Below are positions 19,659-33,500 of a stretch of DNA of 64,000 nt, piece after piece. The translations under genes and the position numbers were made by a program. The stretch comes from Nematopogon swammerdamellus (lineage: Eukaryota; Arthropoda; Insecta; Lepidoptera; Adelidae). The stretch lies in the NCBI GenBank assembly GCA_946902875.1, contig OX336343.1, forward strand, positions 2,828,754-2,892,753, given 5' to 3'. The notes below the pieces were generated by a model that made no database searches, had not been told where the DNA came from, and saw only the letters and a list, made by a program, of their open reading frames with translations. The stretch's first letter is position 1. Each line of letters opens with the position of its first letter.

Positions 19659-20069
19659 TTTTTTTTTATGTATTTCGGAATGAGTGTATTTAGTAGGACG
19701 GGCCAAAGCACATGCTCCGACCAGCCAATATCACCTCCGAGAAGGTAGGTGTCATACCGGAGACTTCACTGGATTGCTGGCAATACTGGACTAGAGGAGA
19801 ACACAATCGAGGCTGCCATGCGGCCATATCTTACATCCAGTACGGTGGTACCAACCCAGTCGGCTACAATTTGAGCCTACCACCTAGTAAGGAGTAAGGG
19901 AAGGGACCTACAGTTTTACACCGGTTCCGAACGGTGAAGCAGCAAGTGTGTAGGTATGCACGTAAATTTTTTTGTCAGAAAAAACTCATTGGTACACACC
20001 GACCGGATTAGAACCTCGGAACTCTCGCATGAGAAGCCGATGCCCAAACCACTCGGCCACCCGCCGCTT
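19659..20069 (-). mobile_element. SINE-A copy
   Basis: Antisense on the plus strand: tail at the low end, tRNA-type head (complement of GTGGCCGAGTGG and a slightly mutated B box) at the high end. Confidence 0.72.
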
Positions 20070-20272
20070 AACACTTTACTTCAGAACCTAACCCCCTAAC
20101 TGCGATTACACTGCCCCAAGTTAAAATACTTACTAAATTAGGGATGCAGTTATCCTATGGCGCAATCGATGCTTAACTTAAATAAAATGCAAAAAAAATA
20201 TAAAAATTATCCCTCTCATGTGTGGCGGAGAGTTGATGACAATATTATGACATACCGGAAGGGTAGTTTTGG

Positions 20273-21545
20273 TCAAGCGTACCGGATTCCACTGCACGAT
20301 TCGCAAGTAATCTCTCTCTTGTTGGGATATCGCCGACGCATCTCGCTCATCTGTTCATTGATATAATCCTCCAGCTTACGCGTCAGAAAAAGAATACTCT
20401 CCTTTCTAACGTGACCATCTTGGAAGAAATCCTTCAAAATGATCACGAAGCCGCTATCGGTGGTCGTGCAGGGTTCTCCGAAAGGCCTCTGGTGTTTCAT
20501 GTAGTTGAAAACGAACTCTACCACCTGGACGATAATGTCTTTTTCGGGTGACAGCACTCGAAGCCTGGCCAGTTGCTCTGGGACTATGGCCGCGAGGACG
20601 TTCAGCGAAACGGTCAAAAGAGCGCTGTGAAGATCCTTGGAGAGTTCCTGGAGTAGATCGGCGACGTTCTCTGCTCCAAAGCTCGTCAATCGCAGCAGCA
20701 TACTTCCAATCCTCACTATTTCGCTCGGACTAATGTTGATGAGACTACTACTGTCTCTTTCACTTCGCCCGACACGTCCGCCCATCGAAGCCGAGGAAGA
20801 ACTTGGTTGAAACAATACTGATGCATTTGCGGCGCCGTAACTTGTCACTTGAAGTACAGCAGGCGCGACCTGAAGTGCTTTGGTTTTATTGCTTACGGGC
20901 TCGGGTTGTTGGGTAGGTTTTTCATTCTCGTTCCCGCCAGATGTATCGACCGCTACCGTCGATGTTGCTTCTGAATACACATCCGGTGTAGCCGTATCTG
21001 CTGGATCAATTGCGCTGCAAAAGTTAGATAGTGGCTCTGCGGGCAAGTTGTCAAGATTTGTAGGATTTACATTGTGTCCATCGGCTTGGATATTTGTGTG
21101 GGTTTCAACAGGCAAGCTGTCAAGATTAGTAAGATCAAAACTGTCTTCAACTTGGAGACTTGAATAACCTTCGACAGGCAAGCTGTCAAGATTAGTAGGA
21201 TTTGAACTCTGTTCAATGAGAAGGTCCGTAGATACTTCTGCAGGCGTGCCATCGAGATCGAGTTTTAAAATCGAGTCAGTGTTCACTTCCGTGAGAGTTT
21301 CCGCGATTACGTTGTCATTATCAGCTCGAATAAGTCTCTGTTCTGATTCGAATTCGAGATGGCCATCGGGAGTCAACGCGACCCTGATCGCCTGAGTGTT
21401 AGTGTCCCTGTCAGTTCTCAGGACATCGTGGAAGTATTGATCCTTATCCGATATGTTTCTGATGCACCTGATGACCTCCGTGTCGCCTGCAATCTCGCCT
21501 GCCTCGACCTGACGTGTTGCCTCGCGTCTTTTATCGAAGTTTTCC
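20273..21545 (-). CDS. Gene B last exon with repeat-expanded insert and stop
   Basis: 1273 bases after TAATTTCAG. It starts ENFDKRREATRQ, matches gene A through the TEVIR(C/S)IRNI block, then holds an acidic insert of roughly 140 residues absent from A. The insert has three diverged TNLDSLPVE-type repeats (21030-21215). It rejoins A at ISPSEIVRIGSMLLRLTS and runs to CESCSGIRYA and TGA. The open frame extends above 21545 into a SINE, which is fortuitous. Confidence 0.88.
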
Positions 21546-24500
21546 CTGAAATTAATAGACGATTGGCAGATAAGAATTATTATGAATTCGATTTTTTTTA
21601 TGTAATCCAGTATGGGTAGCTTAGTCATAGGGGCGCACATTCTCCGACCAGCCAATATCGCTTCCGAGAAGGTAGTTGCCATACCAGAGACTTCCCTTTG
21701 GATTGCTGGCTATATTGGACTAGAGAAGATCACAGTCGAGGCTGCTATAGAGCCATCTTCAGTACGCATGTACCAACCCAGTCTGCTATAATTTGAGCCT
21801 ATCACCTATTAAGGGAAGACCTACATTGCATCGGTTCCGAATGGTGAAGTGACAGGTTTGGTATTCACGTAAATTTTTCCGTCAGAAAAAAACTCATTGG
21901 GACACACCGACCGAATTCGCACCTCAGACCTCTCGCAAGACAAGACTAATCAAGCGTTGGGTGGCAAACCGTCGGCCACCCAACGCTTGATTAGCAATTT
22001 GGAAATATTTCTGAAGGCTAGTCAGTCTACGTGAATGCGTCAACTGCTGGACATACGCCTCTCCAATTTAATGCCCGCCCTCCCGGTCTTCAGCGCAGCG
22101 GTACGAAACCACTGCTTCGTGCCGACGTACTTGATGTTGTCGTTCCACCTGGCGGGTGGTCTTCCCTCACTCCGTTTTCCTGTCCACGCCTATAGCTACT
22201 TGTATGTAAGCCTATATCATTGGCATTGATAAAGATAATGGCCTACTACTTACTCAGATCAGAATTATCTACCTTCCAGCATGGAGTGTCAGTTGTGCAT
22301 ATTGTTCCCAATTTATGTAGTAGCATGAAGTCTGCTATACCTAGGGTTTTGGTTAATTTAGCATTATGGTTCTCAAAACATAACGAGGATGTGTGGTTTT
22401 GGATAATTCTTCTTATGCTTCTCACGTCAACAGCTTAGTCCGCATAGCGTATCGGGTCTCATCGTTTCAATTCAACCCATGAGCAGCAGATAAATTATTC
22501 TTTGGGATGGTGTTTCTGATATCAAACAAACAAGCAAATGTTTACCTGTCCTTTGTACTACGGAGAGTTTCTCGATAATTGTTGATGGTCTTATTCTGCG
22601 CCTCCTCGATGATACTCTTGGCAGTTCTGTTGGACATGACGGCGTTCGCGAAGAACAGAGTGGACGCCGTGAACTGGAACAGCTCCAGGCTCGACGGAGT
22701 CTCGCCGTGCTTGTGGTACTGCAACAAATTTGCAGCGATCAGTAATGAGAGTGTCATTGTCATGTGGGTTTCGGCTAAAGATTTTGGAAGTATAGTTAAT
22801 ATGCGAAGGAGACGACAGGGTAATATGGGCAGATTTCCCCCATATTAATGATGGATATGTGCGTGAGCCAAATCAGGAGCCGTGATTGGCCAAAAATAGC
22901 TAGAGCGAATGTGTACGTTCGTTCGTGTGTGTGAATTGTGATTGTGTGCGCTCGGAAACTGGCGACAGCGGTTCCGATAGGAGTGGGCGTTCATGACACA
23001 TCTTCTATCTCCTTGTTCTCTCCTTCCAAAATCTTTTGTTCCGGCGCGTAGCGGTACATAAATATAATTGTACGACAGCATCAATAAGGGTGACACACTA
23101 GCCAAAAGCAGTCGCATTGGCACGGCCCTAGTACCAAGTCATGCAAAAAGCAACTGTTCTCATGCCTTCTTGCTTCTTGATAAATTGCCTTTTTCTGTTA
23201 TTTTGCTAAGCGTGGTGGTCGATTTTGTACCACCGATTCCTCCGCTTACACCGATTGTCAGGGTAAAGCGTGATATATGTAGTGACTTACCCGTATAGCG
23301 ATAAGCGCCAGGCTGTTGACCACGCCGATTCCTCCTGTCACCAAGTTGGCGTGCCGGAGTACGTCAACAGAAGCTTCCAAGATGAGTCCCGTCTGTACAG
23401 AAATCCAAACACATACTTCTGAATACTTGTCAGCCTCGGTAGTCCGATCACGTAACTAAGAACACGCGGGCACGGTCAGAACTTGGATGGATGACCGTCC
23501 GACTTAAAGCTGGGCGATTTAGTTCCTTCCCTTACTTTACAAGGTCGTAAGGCTTCTTTGGCGGATTGGTGCCATCGCAATAAATGAAGGAAGGTTGAAA
23601 TGGCTATGTAAATAGTTCGTGCGTGCTTTCAGTCCAGTTCAGCGTAGCCGGCAAATCCAAAGTGATTTTCCTTTGGATCTGCCGGCTACTACTATACTGA
23701 CATTGCTCCTCGCTCACCACTGTGTGATGGGATGACGTCGCGAGCAGTGGCGGCTGGTGACTTCAGTGACCGGTAGTGCGCTAAGTACCTACCTACTTAA
23801 GTACGAAATTTCCCAACACATTCCCAATGTTATTTTAAGATCGCGACTTCCGATTTTTTTAAACGTTTGCGTTGTATTATGTACGTACCTAGTATGAATA
23901 TTCTCAAGACACTCAATGAGTTGCAAAAAACAAGAAAATAAATCCAAACAAGTTTTTTAACTCATTTATAGTACCTTTACCACAACACTACTGCAGCTTT
24001 CAAAAAGAAAACAATAGCAATGCCCCAAAAATACTTAAAAAATGTATAAAAAGAAAACATTTGAAAAGTAGGAATTGAACCCGGGATCACCTGATTGTAA
24101 AGCCTTACCTTTAACCAACTCTTCGGCAAATATCGGCACCACTTAATTCACAGTATTACATGACAGAAAGCACAAAACCTAACTATATCCCATTTTAAAT
24201 ATTCGCGCGCTAACGGGTATGTGACATCACATGACAGCGCGCTGACTCTAGCTAGGTAGACGGATTCGTGCAAAAGGAATCGCTCGCGACATGTCGCACG
24301 CGCGGCTATTCAGGATATAGCGTCCTTGTTTGGCGCTCGTGCGCCGCACGCAGAACTCCATTTCGGCCCATACTGTTTCTATAAAGTATCTTTTGTCTAA
24401 CGCGCCAGCGGTGTTTTGCCGATCCCCATACATTTAGATGGGAGACCCACGTGCGTTTTTCGATTCCGCACGGGGCGCGGGTTTACTCGCAAAAACGTAC

Positions 24501-27500
24501 CTTGTGATCTATAAAATAAGGTCGAATTCACATTCGCATTTATTTGGAGTACGATCTTTATGGTTTTAATGTAGGTACTTATGTTGTATTGTAAGATATG
24601 TTTATGAAGATGTATTTTGAGTGAAGTGAGGACTTCTCGTGGTATGGTAGTGTGGCGCACGAGCGCACTTTAGGACCAGCCGCCAGTGGTCGCGAGTGTA
24701 ATAGGCGATATTGCCAACCATGTCAATTTCCATAAAATATCTATCACCCCTCATAAAGGATTTGTTTATTACGTCATATCGTCGTCTTAGGCATTTTCTA
24801 CATGGCTCTCTGGAAAGTGTAAATTGTATTGTATTGTTTATTGATCATTCATATGATATGGCAGTTAGACTGCGCTCGAAGTTGTCACAATTTGTTCTAT
24901 CCGGTTCGATTACACCCACGAAGAAGAACCGACAAGAAACTTCGCACGGTATTTTTTTTTAAATATTTTTACAAGTATTTAGTGACTGGCCACATAATAA
25001 CACCGCTCATAGTCTATCTAAAACACAGCTTGAAAGCAAGATTAACAATTTTGCTGAGAGTTCTGACTACAAAGACTTATTAATTGGATGTTATCGCTGC
25101 AAACAATGTTTTAGTCACCCTGGTCATATTAGTCCCAGCAGAGGCAGACCTGGAGAGCAGGTTGTTGGCTGCCCCACCGGTCACGCTGACCGTCGACGCT
25201 GCAATGTTGATCCAGCTGCCTCGCGCCTCGGCGTCCGTTGGACTTATGGCCTGCATGTGAGAAAACTTTGATCTTCTTCCTCTATCCAGTGTTGGCAATG
25301 ACCACGGGACGACCAGTCGACCACGGCACGTAAGCAGTGGAGGCAAAAATGTATGACCTGCCGTGACGGCATGACGTTACCGTCGACGGCGAGTGCGTAT
25401 ATTTTCATACATTTCTATCTCTACTGCTACCGTACTGTATTCATGTCTTGGTCTTTAACGTCTAATGCGCCATTTCAGACGGAGCTATGTCTTCGAAAAG
25501 TGCTCTAAACTGGCCAACGCAGATTCAAGCAACGCATCTCCTTATTGTCGCGTAAGTCTTGCTTGGAAATATGTTGTTGCACGAGTATATCCTCTTTGTT
25601 GCACGATTTAGAGGGATCTCTTCAGCTTGGCGACCCGTCAACTAAATGATCTGTACGTCTTGGACCTCTTTAGCCGAGTGGCTGCTTGCCCATGGGGGTC
25701 AGAAAAAATCAAAATGACATCCCAAAGAATTTCAACTTATATATTATGCTCTTTGACCTTGGTCGGTCAGACAGTCAGTCAGCGTGTAAGCATCCACTGC
25801 TGGACATACGCATCTAAAATTTTCCTCCAGTCCTCCCGGCCTTCAGCGATACGGAACCACTGCTTTCTGCCGATGTACTTGATGTTGTCGTCCCACCTGG
25901 TGGGTGGTCTTCCCACACTCCGTTTTCCTATCCACGCCCGCCAGTGTAGGACACGGTTACTCCAACGGTCGTCGTCGTCTCTTCGGCTGACGTGCCCACT
26001 GCCACTTGAGCTTAGCCATCCAAGGTCGGTATGTCTGGAGAATTATACCTAGATCACAAAATAATATAGAGAATATACTCATCAGGGTAGAGAGTAGGAT
26101 TTACCATTTAAGAGACCACCTTGTCTTAAAGGTCTGTGTCAACTGTCGCGCGGTAGAGAGATCATGAAAAACATATATTTTGTTCCGAAATGCGAGCCAC
26201 ATACTCGGAGGACCGTGAATAGATCATTTAAAAACATCTGGTGTTCACCTGCTGCTTCACCATTCGGAACTAGTGAAAAACTGTAGTTCTCTTCCCTTGT
26301 CCCTTACTAGGCGGTTGGCTCAAATTGTAGCCGACTTGGTTAGTCGCCCTGGACGTAATATGGCCACATAGCGGCCTTGGCTGATGTTCTCCTCTACTCC
26401 AGTATAGCCAGCAATCCAAAGGGAAGACTCCGGTATAGCAACTTCTCTGAGGTGATATTGGCTGGCCGGAACATATTCTGGCCCCTGTGACTAAGCTGTC
26501 CATACCAGATTTAAAAGATAATGTGAACTGCGAAATTCTTGCCTGCTCGTGCGCGCTCCTATCCCGCAAGTGGAAGCCGGATCTTATCATGCCGTACAGT
26601 CCAGCCGCTACTGTCGTGACCGTCGCCGCGGCCAGCGCCACCGGAGCCACCGGCGTGAAGACAGCCGCGCTCAGCACTGAGATGGCTCCGAGTGAAGCCA
26701 GTGTGCTGGTCGTGTCTACCGCACCGATGATCCTGGCTGAAGGTCCCAGCGACGGCGAAGGCACCACGGACACTTTCAAAGCCATCCGCTGCTCCGTCTG
26801 CGGTTAGAGGACGTTTGACCTTTTTGGGAATATCTCAACTTTTAAGCGGCGGGTGGCCGAGTGGTTTCGGCATCGGCTTCTCATGCGAGAGGTCCGAGGT
26901 TCGAATCCGGTCGGCGTGTACCAATGAGTTTTTTCTGACGAAAAAAATTACGTGCATACCCACACCTGTTGCTTCACCGTTCGGAACCGGGGTAAAACGT
27001 AGGTCCCTTCCCTTGCCCCTTACTAGGTGGTAGCGGACGGGGTTGGTACCACCGTACTGGATGTAAGATGGCCGCATAGCGGCCTCGGTTGTGTTCTCTT
27101 CTAGTCCAGTATAGCCAGCAATCCAGGGAAATCTCTGGTATCGCACCTACCTTCTCGGAGGTGATATTGGCTGGTCAGAGCATGTGCTTTGGCCCCTCCG
27201 ACTCAACCACCGATACCGGATTACATAAAAAAAAAACTCCATGCTATGACCAATCATCTCATCCATCTACTTCTCCTGATATTCCCCTCTACTGATCAAT
27301 ATCAGGGTGTCATAGTTCGATCGGATTTGCTTACCACTTCCCTAGTGCTCATATTTTTCGAGATAAGAAAGACATACTGGGCTATGAAAAGGTAAAAAAA
27401 AAAAGACGGGCCAAGTGCGAATCGGGGTTCTGTGCCACCACGTAATTGGCCAGTTTTTATTATTTGTTGTTATACTTTAGTTTGCACCATAATCGCACCA

Positions 27501-30500
27501 AGTTTGATGCTTGTGTACCGTTTTTACGATAGAGCAAAGACAAAATAACTTTGAAAAAAACACGTTTCTTTTATCTTGTATCTTGCACCCCATAATTTTT
27601 TACTGTTTTTTTTTTATATTATTTGTTAGGATATCCGCCATAACAACACATATTCTGCGAAAATTTCAACCGGCTACCTATTACGGTTCAAAAGATACGG
27701 CCCTTAAAGGTATGTCTAATATTCACCGGCCACTGGCCCGCTGAGCGCACCAGCTTTGCGGTCTGTGTCACCCGCACTGTGTCACGACTTCATCATGGAA
27801 CAATCATTTGAAAGTCGTTGCACGCAGGGAGGCCCGCTGCCGGAATACCACCAATTTGGTCCCGGTGACGCGCAAAGGTTGGACAGACAAACTGCGTAGG
27901 CTTAGTAATAGGGTCCCGTATGGATACGTAACCCTAATATACCTCAAGGAGCGTTCCCCGGTACTCGCCGTTCTCCGGTACGACGAGGACGCATTTGGGC
28001 TGCGTGTTGTTCCTGAGGTAGCTTTCCCAGGTCTGGTAGACCCGGGCGTCTGCATCGACGTATATGCGGCACCCACGAGCTGAAAATAATACTAGATTAC
28101 TGAAAACAATGACTTTAAAAGAGATTACGAGTTTGTGGCCTTTGCTGTAGAAACTCTTGGTTTGTGGAGTACGGATGCGGTCAGCTTCGCAAATAAACTG
28201 GGGAAGCTCCTGATTGATGCGTCCAGAGACCGATCGAGCTTATTTTAAACAAAAAATAAGCATAGCAATTCAGAGGGGGAACTCTGCATCCGTCATGGGG
28301 ACCATGCCTTTGTCCCCCATGTCGGAATATTTTTATTTGTAAGTATTTTTAATCTTTTAGATTAGTTTAGTTTGTAGTTTTGTAAATATTTTATGCTGCA
28401 ATAAAGTTCTTTGATTAAAAAAATGACTTTAAAGACGAAAGCCTTTGTGTATGACGTATGGAGCTGAAGTATGGACCCTGACGATGAACCTGGTCCACAA
28501 GTTCAAAGTCCCTCAGCGAGCTATCCGTATATAACGACGACCGTTAAAGTAAACGGGTCTGGGGTCTGGGAAACGGTGGTGGGAAGTCCACCCGCCAGGT
28601 GGGACGACATTAAGACGAGACGGAAGTTAACTTTCTCCATACAAAATCGTCTTTCGGCATTTATGGTTCCCCCCCCCCCCCCCCCTAAACTTATCCGATT
28701 TTTACAATTCTTTTTTTGTTGTAGTAAGAACGGTCGAATCTAAGATTTTGTATGGAGAAAAATAATCGCGTGAATAAACTCTGTCTGCTCTTAAGACGAG
28801 AGTAACTTTAAATTTAACTTTCTCCATACAAAATCGTCTTTCGGCATTTATGTTTTCTAGCCCCCTAAACCTTACAACAACACAACCTAGACAGAAACGT
28901 AGATTCGACAGTTCTTATTACCATAATCATTGTAAAAATCGGATAAGGTTTAGAGGTGGCGATTCCTGGTGCTGAATATTGTGTCGGCTCTGGCTGAGGG
29001 AATATTTTTTTCAAAATTTCATAACTCACGCGTTCATTTATTTCTACCACAATGAGTTCAGAAACTGAAAGACGACTTCGATATATGTAGTTTACATAAT
29101 ATATTATTATATTAGGATGGTCGGCACATTGACCGACACAATGTTTTTGTGGGGTCATTTACAATGTTTTGATCCATGATACCTTTTGACATGTCTCACG
29201 TGGTATCGAGATACGATTTTTTTTTCTTTAAGTATTTTTTAATATGACGAAAATCCCAGCTTTAAACCCTTGTAACTTTTTTGTTTATGATTGTATCAGC
29301 AGGAAATAAAATTTTGACGATTGACGATTGACGATTGATTTGACGATGTATCGTTGTTTTAGAAAAAATATCATTTGATGAAGTTAATACAATAAAAAGG
29401 ACTTATGACGTTTTATCTTATTCATCGTGGGATAAATAATAATATAACCCCGATATTTTTTAACATTTGTTTTTGCTTAATACTTCGATATTATGGCGGC
29501 ATTCATTTTATTTGGTTTGGCGGCGCCAACCGAGCTAAATTAAAGGAATCGCCACTACAGTACGTACCACCATCAAATGCCGGAATGCACTTGCGCACTC
29601 TAAAAACGGCCGTGCACCAGATGTTCACGTCGGATCTGTTGTGAATGTTCCACCAGTAGTCCGACGGCTCCAGTTCGAGTAATCCGAGCGGGTTGGGCTT
29701 GCAGCACACCACCAGGATCACAGACATCAGGATGTCTTGGTCGTTCAACGAGTATTTCCCTGGAACGAATTGCAATTGAATGAATTGCTGAAAGTTCAGC
29801 TCAGTCTGTTCGATTTCGTAAGGTTTCGACGCCTTTTGAGGAACCATTTAAAAAAAAATTGCTGGTTTGGAACCAATGTATAGGTAAAAGGTCTTTTTTT
29901 ATAGTAAGCGCGACATGTGGCACCGAGCCACCCATAAGTTGTCTAGCGACGCCCAAGGACATTTGGTCGCACGCGGCGGTTGCGAATACCATGCCGGCCT
30001 GACAGGTGCCCATTCACGCCTCTCTGGTCCTGAGACTATACTTGGGGGGAAATTTATGGGCAGGGAGAGAGTTCCAGAGTTTACCGGTTCTGTGGAGGAA
30101 GGATCTGCAGAATCGATTGGTACGCATCCGCGGTATGTCCAGCGTATAGGGATGCAATCCCTGCCCAGGTGCGCGTTGTACGAAGGTGGAAAGTGGACGA
30201 CGGAATCGGGTTAAACAGCTCCTCCGAGCACTCCCTGTCCACTCCAAGATCTGCTGTAGCGGCTGTGTAAATAGTTCGCGTTTTTTTCCAGTCCAGTTCA
30301 GTGTAGCCGGCACGACCAAACAGATCGTCCATTTTCCCCCTCCCCCGTGCCTGTGTGACGTATTAAATGGATCAGCCCCAAAGGGAGGCACTGACAATAT
30401 TGCCCCTAGCTCACCAAGGTGTTATGGGGCTGACATCACGGATCGTGTCAGTTTCCATAAGAAACATTACTTATTGTAAAAAATAAAGAAAATGTGTGGC

Positions 30501-33500
30501 CCTTTTTTATGTAATCCGGCATGGGTTGCTGAGTCGGTGGGGCTAAAGCAAATGCTCGCCGACCAGCCAATATCACCTCCGAGAAGGTAGGTGCCATACC
30601 GGAGACTTCCCTGGATTGCTGGCTATACTGGACTAGGGGAGAACACAAACCGAGGCTGCTATGCGGCCATCTTACATCCAGTACGGTGGTACCAACCTAG
30701 ACGGCTACAATTTGAGCCTACCACCTAGTAAGGGGCAAGGGAAGGGGCCTACAGTTTTATACCGGTTCCGAACGTTGAAGAAGCAGGTGTAGGTATGAAC
30801 GTATATTGTTTCATCAGAAAAAACTGATTGGTACACGCCGACCGGATTCGAACCTCGGACCACTCGCATGAGAAGCCGATGCCACAACTACTCGGCAACC
30901 CGCCGCTTAACCTTACCTTGTTCCCGCAGTTTCTGATATATTCTCATGACTTGTTCCTTCTGTCGGGAAGTGTAGCCTTGCAGATGGACCTCCTGCAGTC
31001 TCGTATTCGCATTTGGGCTCCCGTTCGCCGCCTCGCTCCCGTTTGCCACCAGCTCCCCCTCAGCGGACGGAGTTCCGAATAATGCGAAGGCGATGTTTTG
31101 AATGAGAGAATTGCCATTGCTGCTTTCGTATCTGAGGGGAAAAACAGATGGAATGAAATATTTTTATTACTTCAAGAAACATTTAACAGTACATTAAGTA
31201 AGGGGACATCCATTAATCACGTGAGCAAATTTTTTGGATTTATTTACCCCCCCCCCCCCCCCCCCCCCTCCCCAAATCCACTAGAGATTTCCTCTATGTG
31301 TAAGTTTCGTCTAAATCTGCATATTTAAAGTGTATACAGACTTTAAAATGCAAAATTCAAGTATTTAATATTTAAATATCAACTGAATGTACACTGACAG
31401 TGTTAAAAATAAATAAATAATAAAAAAAATAATAATTACGTGAGATTGTTGTAGACACGCCCCCCCCCCCCCCCCCCCTCTCCCCCTAGTGAGTTTTGTG
31501 AGATTTTGCCAGACCCCTTTTTTGCCCACGTGATTAATGGATGTCCCCTAAGTACATTGGACATTTGCATAAATTGCAAAAGCAGATTTTTCGCTTACAG
31601 AGATTTATTCCAGTCAACCTTCGGTTGTAATCGATTAATATCATAGAAATATTAATATAGTGAAATGTAGGTAATTAGGTAGTAGCAAAAGAGCTAAGTG
31701 AGAATTGAATATAAATACAGTACAGCCGCGATAAATCGAACCCCTAAAACACAGTGGGGTTCGAATGAACGGGGTGTTCGGATTATGGAATCACGTATTT
31801 CTTCACAATGTTTGTGTCTCTCGATCTAGCATTTAAATCACTTCATATTTGTCGCGTAAAGTCAATGCTACATGTTTACGTTTCTTCATTAGAGAAAATG
31901 CAAAGTCAAAAAAAATACGTCCCAGTCCCGACCAGGAAACGAACCTGGAACTCCGGCTTGAGCTGCCAGCGCGTTAGTAATTCCGCTACCGGGCCGCCGA
32001 CGTATTTCTTCAAATTTTCGAACCGTTGCTTGCATTTTTCTAGTAGGTATGTCGCATATTCCTGCGTTCAGTCAACTTGCACGATTCAATATTGAACCTT
32101 ATACCTATGTACAATATTGAATCGTGCAAGTTGACTGAACGCAGGAATATGCGATATACCTACTAGGAAAATGCAAGCAACGGTTGGAAAATTTGAAGAA
32201 ATACGTCGGCGGCCCGGTAGCGGAATTGGTAACGCGCTGGCAGCTCAAGCCGGAGTTCCAGGTTCGTTTCCTGGTCGGGACGTATTTTTTCTCTTCATTT
32301 TCGACTTTTCATTTTCTCTAATGAAGAAATATAAAAAGCGAGTACATGCTTAGTACTAACATATAAAAAAAAACATATACATGTTTACGACTTGATTGTG
32401 ATGTCATATTGTGTTTACGCGAGTTAAAACCGAAATGATGCAAAATACTCCTGCTACGCGGAACAATTCAGAGCACTTTGGTGCGCACGCGCGCTCAGGG
32501 CTATGAGTGCGGGAAATTAAGGAAACAAGCGAGGCAATATCGGGGAGTGATCGCGGGTGCGGGGGAATTTGCAAATTTCCATCGTTCGGATTACCGCGTT
32601 CATCGGATTAGGCCGTGTTCGGACTAGCGCGGCTCTTTCTACTGTGCATACATACAACCTAGGGTGTGGAACTGTCTTCCGGCGAGAGTGTTTCCCGAAA
32701 TCTGGGTGTCTTCAAATTTCAGGCTTTTAACTCTAGAGTTAAAAGCCTGACATTTTAAGATACCCCTAGGGGTAGGCCCTGAGTTGCTTCGAGAAAAGGA
32801 TGGTACGACCCGTGTTTGCTCGACTTGGCGGGGGCACTGCCGTGCGCCCAGATATCGTGTTTAATTTCTAGCTACACCATTAAACAGGCAGACATAGCTA
32901 GATTCTTACGTGCAAATATTTCGTGAAAACACTCGACACCGAAATAGAATTCGGCTGAAACGCCGTGATAACACTTCGACCGATTCGCTTCAAGGACGGC
33001 GTCGTCGGAAGCAGATTAGCTTTTGTGTTTATTTATCGTAACAAAGAAATAATAAATTGTAGAACCGCCATTGCCTTAAAGAACGCGATGAAATGGTTTA
33101 AATAATTGTTTAAAATGTTTTTTATTTTTTATGGAAACTGACACGGTTGGCTACATCACCTAAAACATCCGTGATGTCAGCCCATAACACCTTGTTGGTG
33201 AAGTAGGTGCCTGTTTTGTAAAAAGTATAATAAAATTACTAGAATTTTCAATCATGCAACCATTACCATGACAACAACCGCAGATCTCCTGACAGAGATT
33301 ATCTATTTTATTTTTAAACATAGAACATATACAACAGTGCCGTCTGTCAGTGCTTTCCTTTGTTCGTGCCGCGCTACACTGAACTGGACAGAAAACAAAC
33401 TATTTACATCGACTTTCAACACCGTCGTACCAACCCGGGCGGGCTAAACCCTACCAACCACCTAGTAAGTGAATAACCACAGTACTACCGCCTAGTAAGG

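Larger units (their letters stand above)
23429..24737 (+). mobile_element. SINE-B copy split by a hAT-like element
   Basis: The left part runs from GTCAGCCTCGG to GATGACGTCGCGAG. The right part resumes GTCGCGAGTGTAATAGGCG and ends GTCAATTTCCATAAAA. Confidence 0.62.

Noticed and set aside
20548..21619. Plus-strand frames opposite the gene B last exon
   Set aside because: Antisense shadows of a well-supported coding exon.
21546..21682. Extension of the gene B last-exon frame to an ATG at 21682
   Set aside because: The extension lies in a SINE-A tail. A good acceptor at 21546 matches the gene A exon start in phase.
26856..26930. tRNA gene candidates at SINE-A heads
   Set aside because: A and B boxes are intact, but the acceptor stem does not pair and a constant SINE body follows in every copy.
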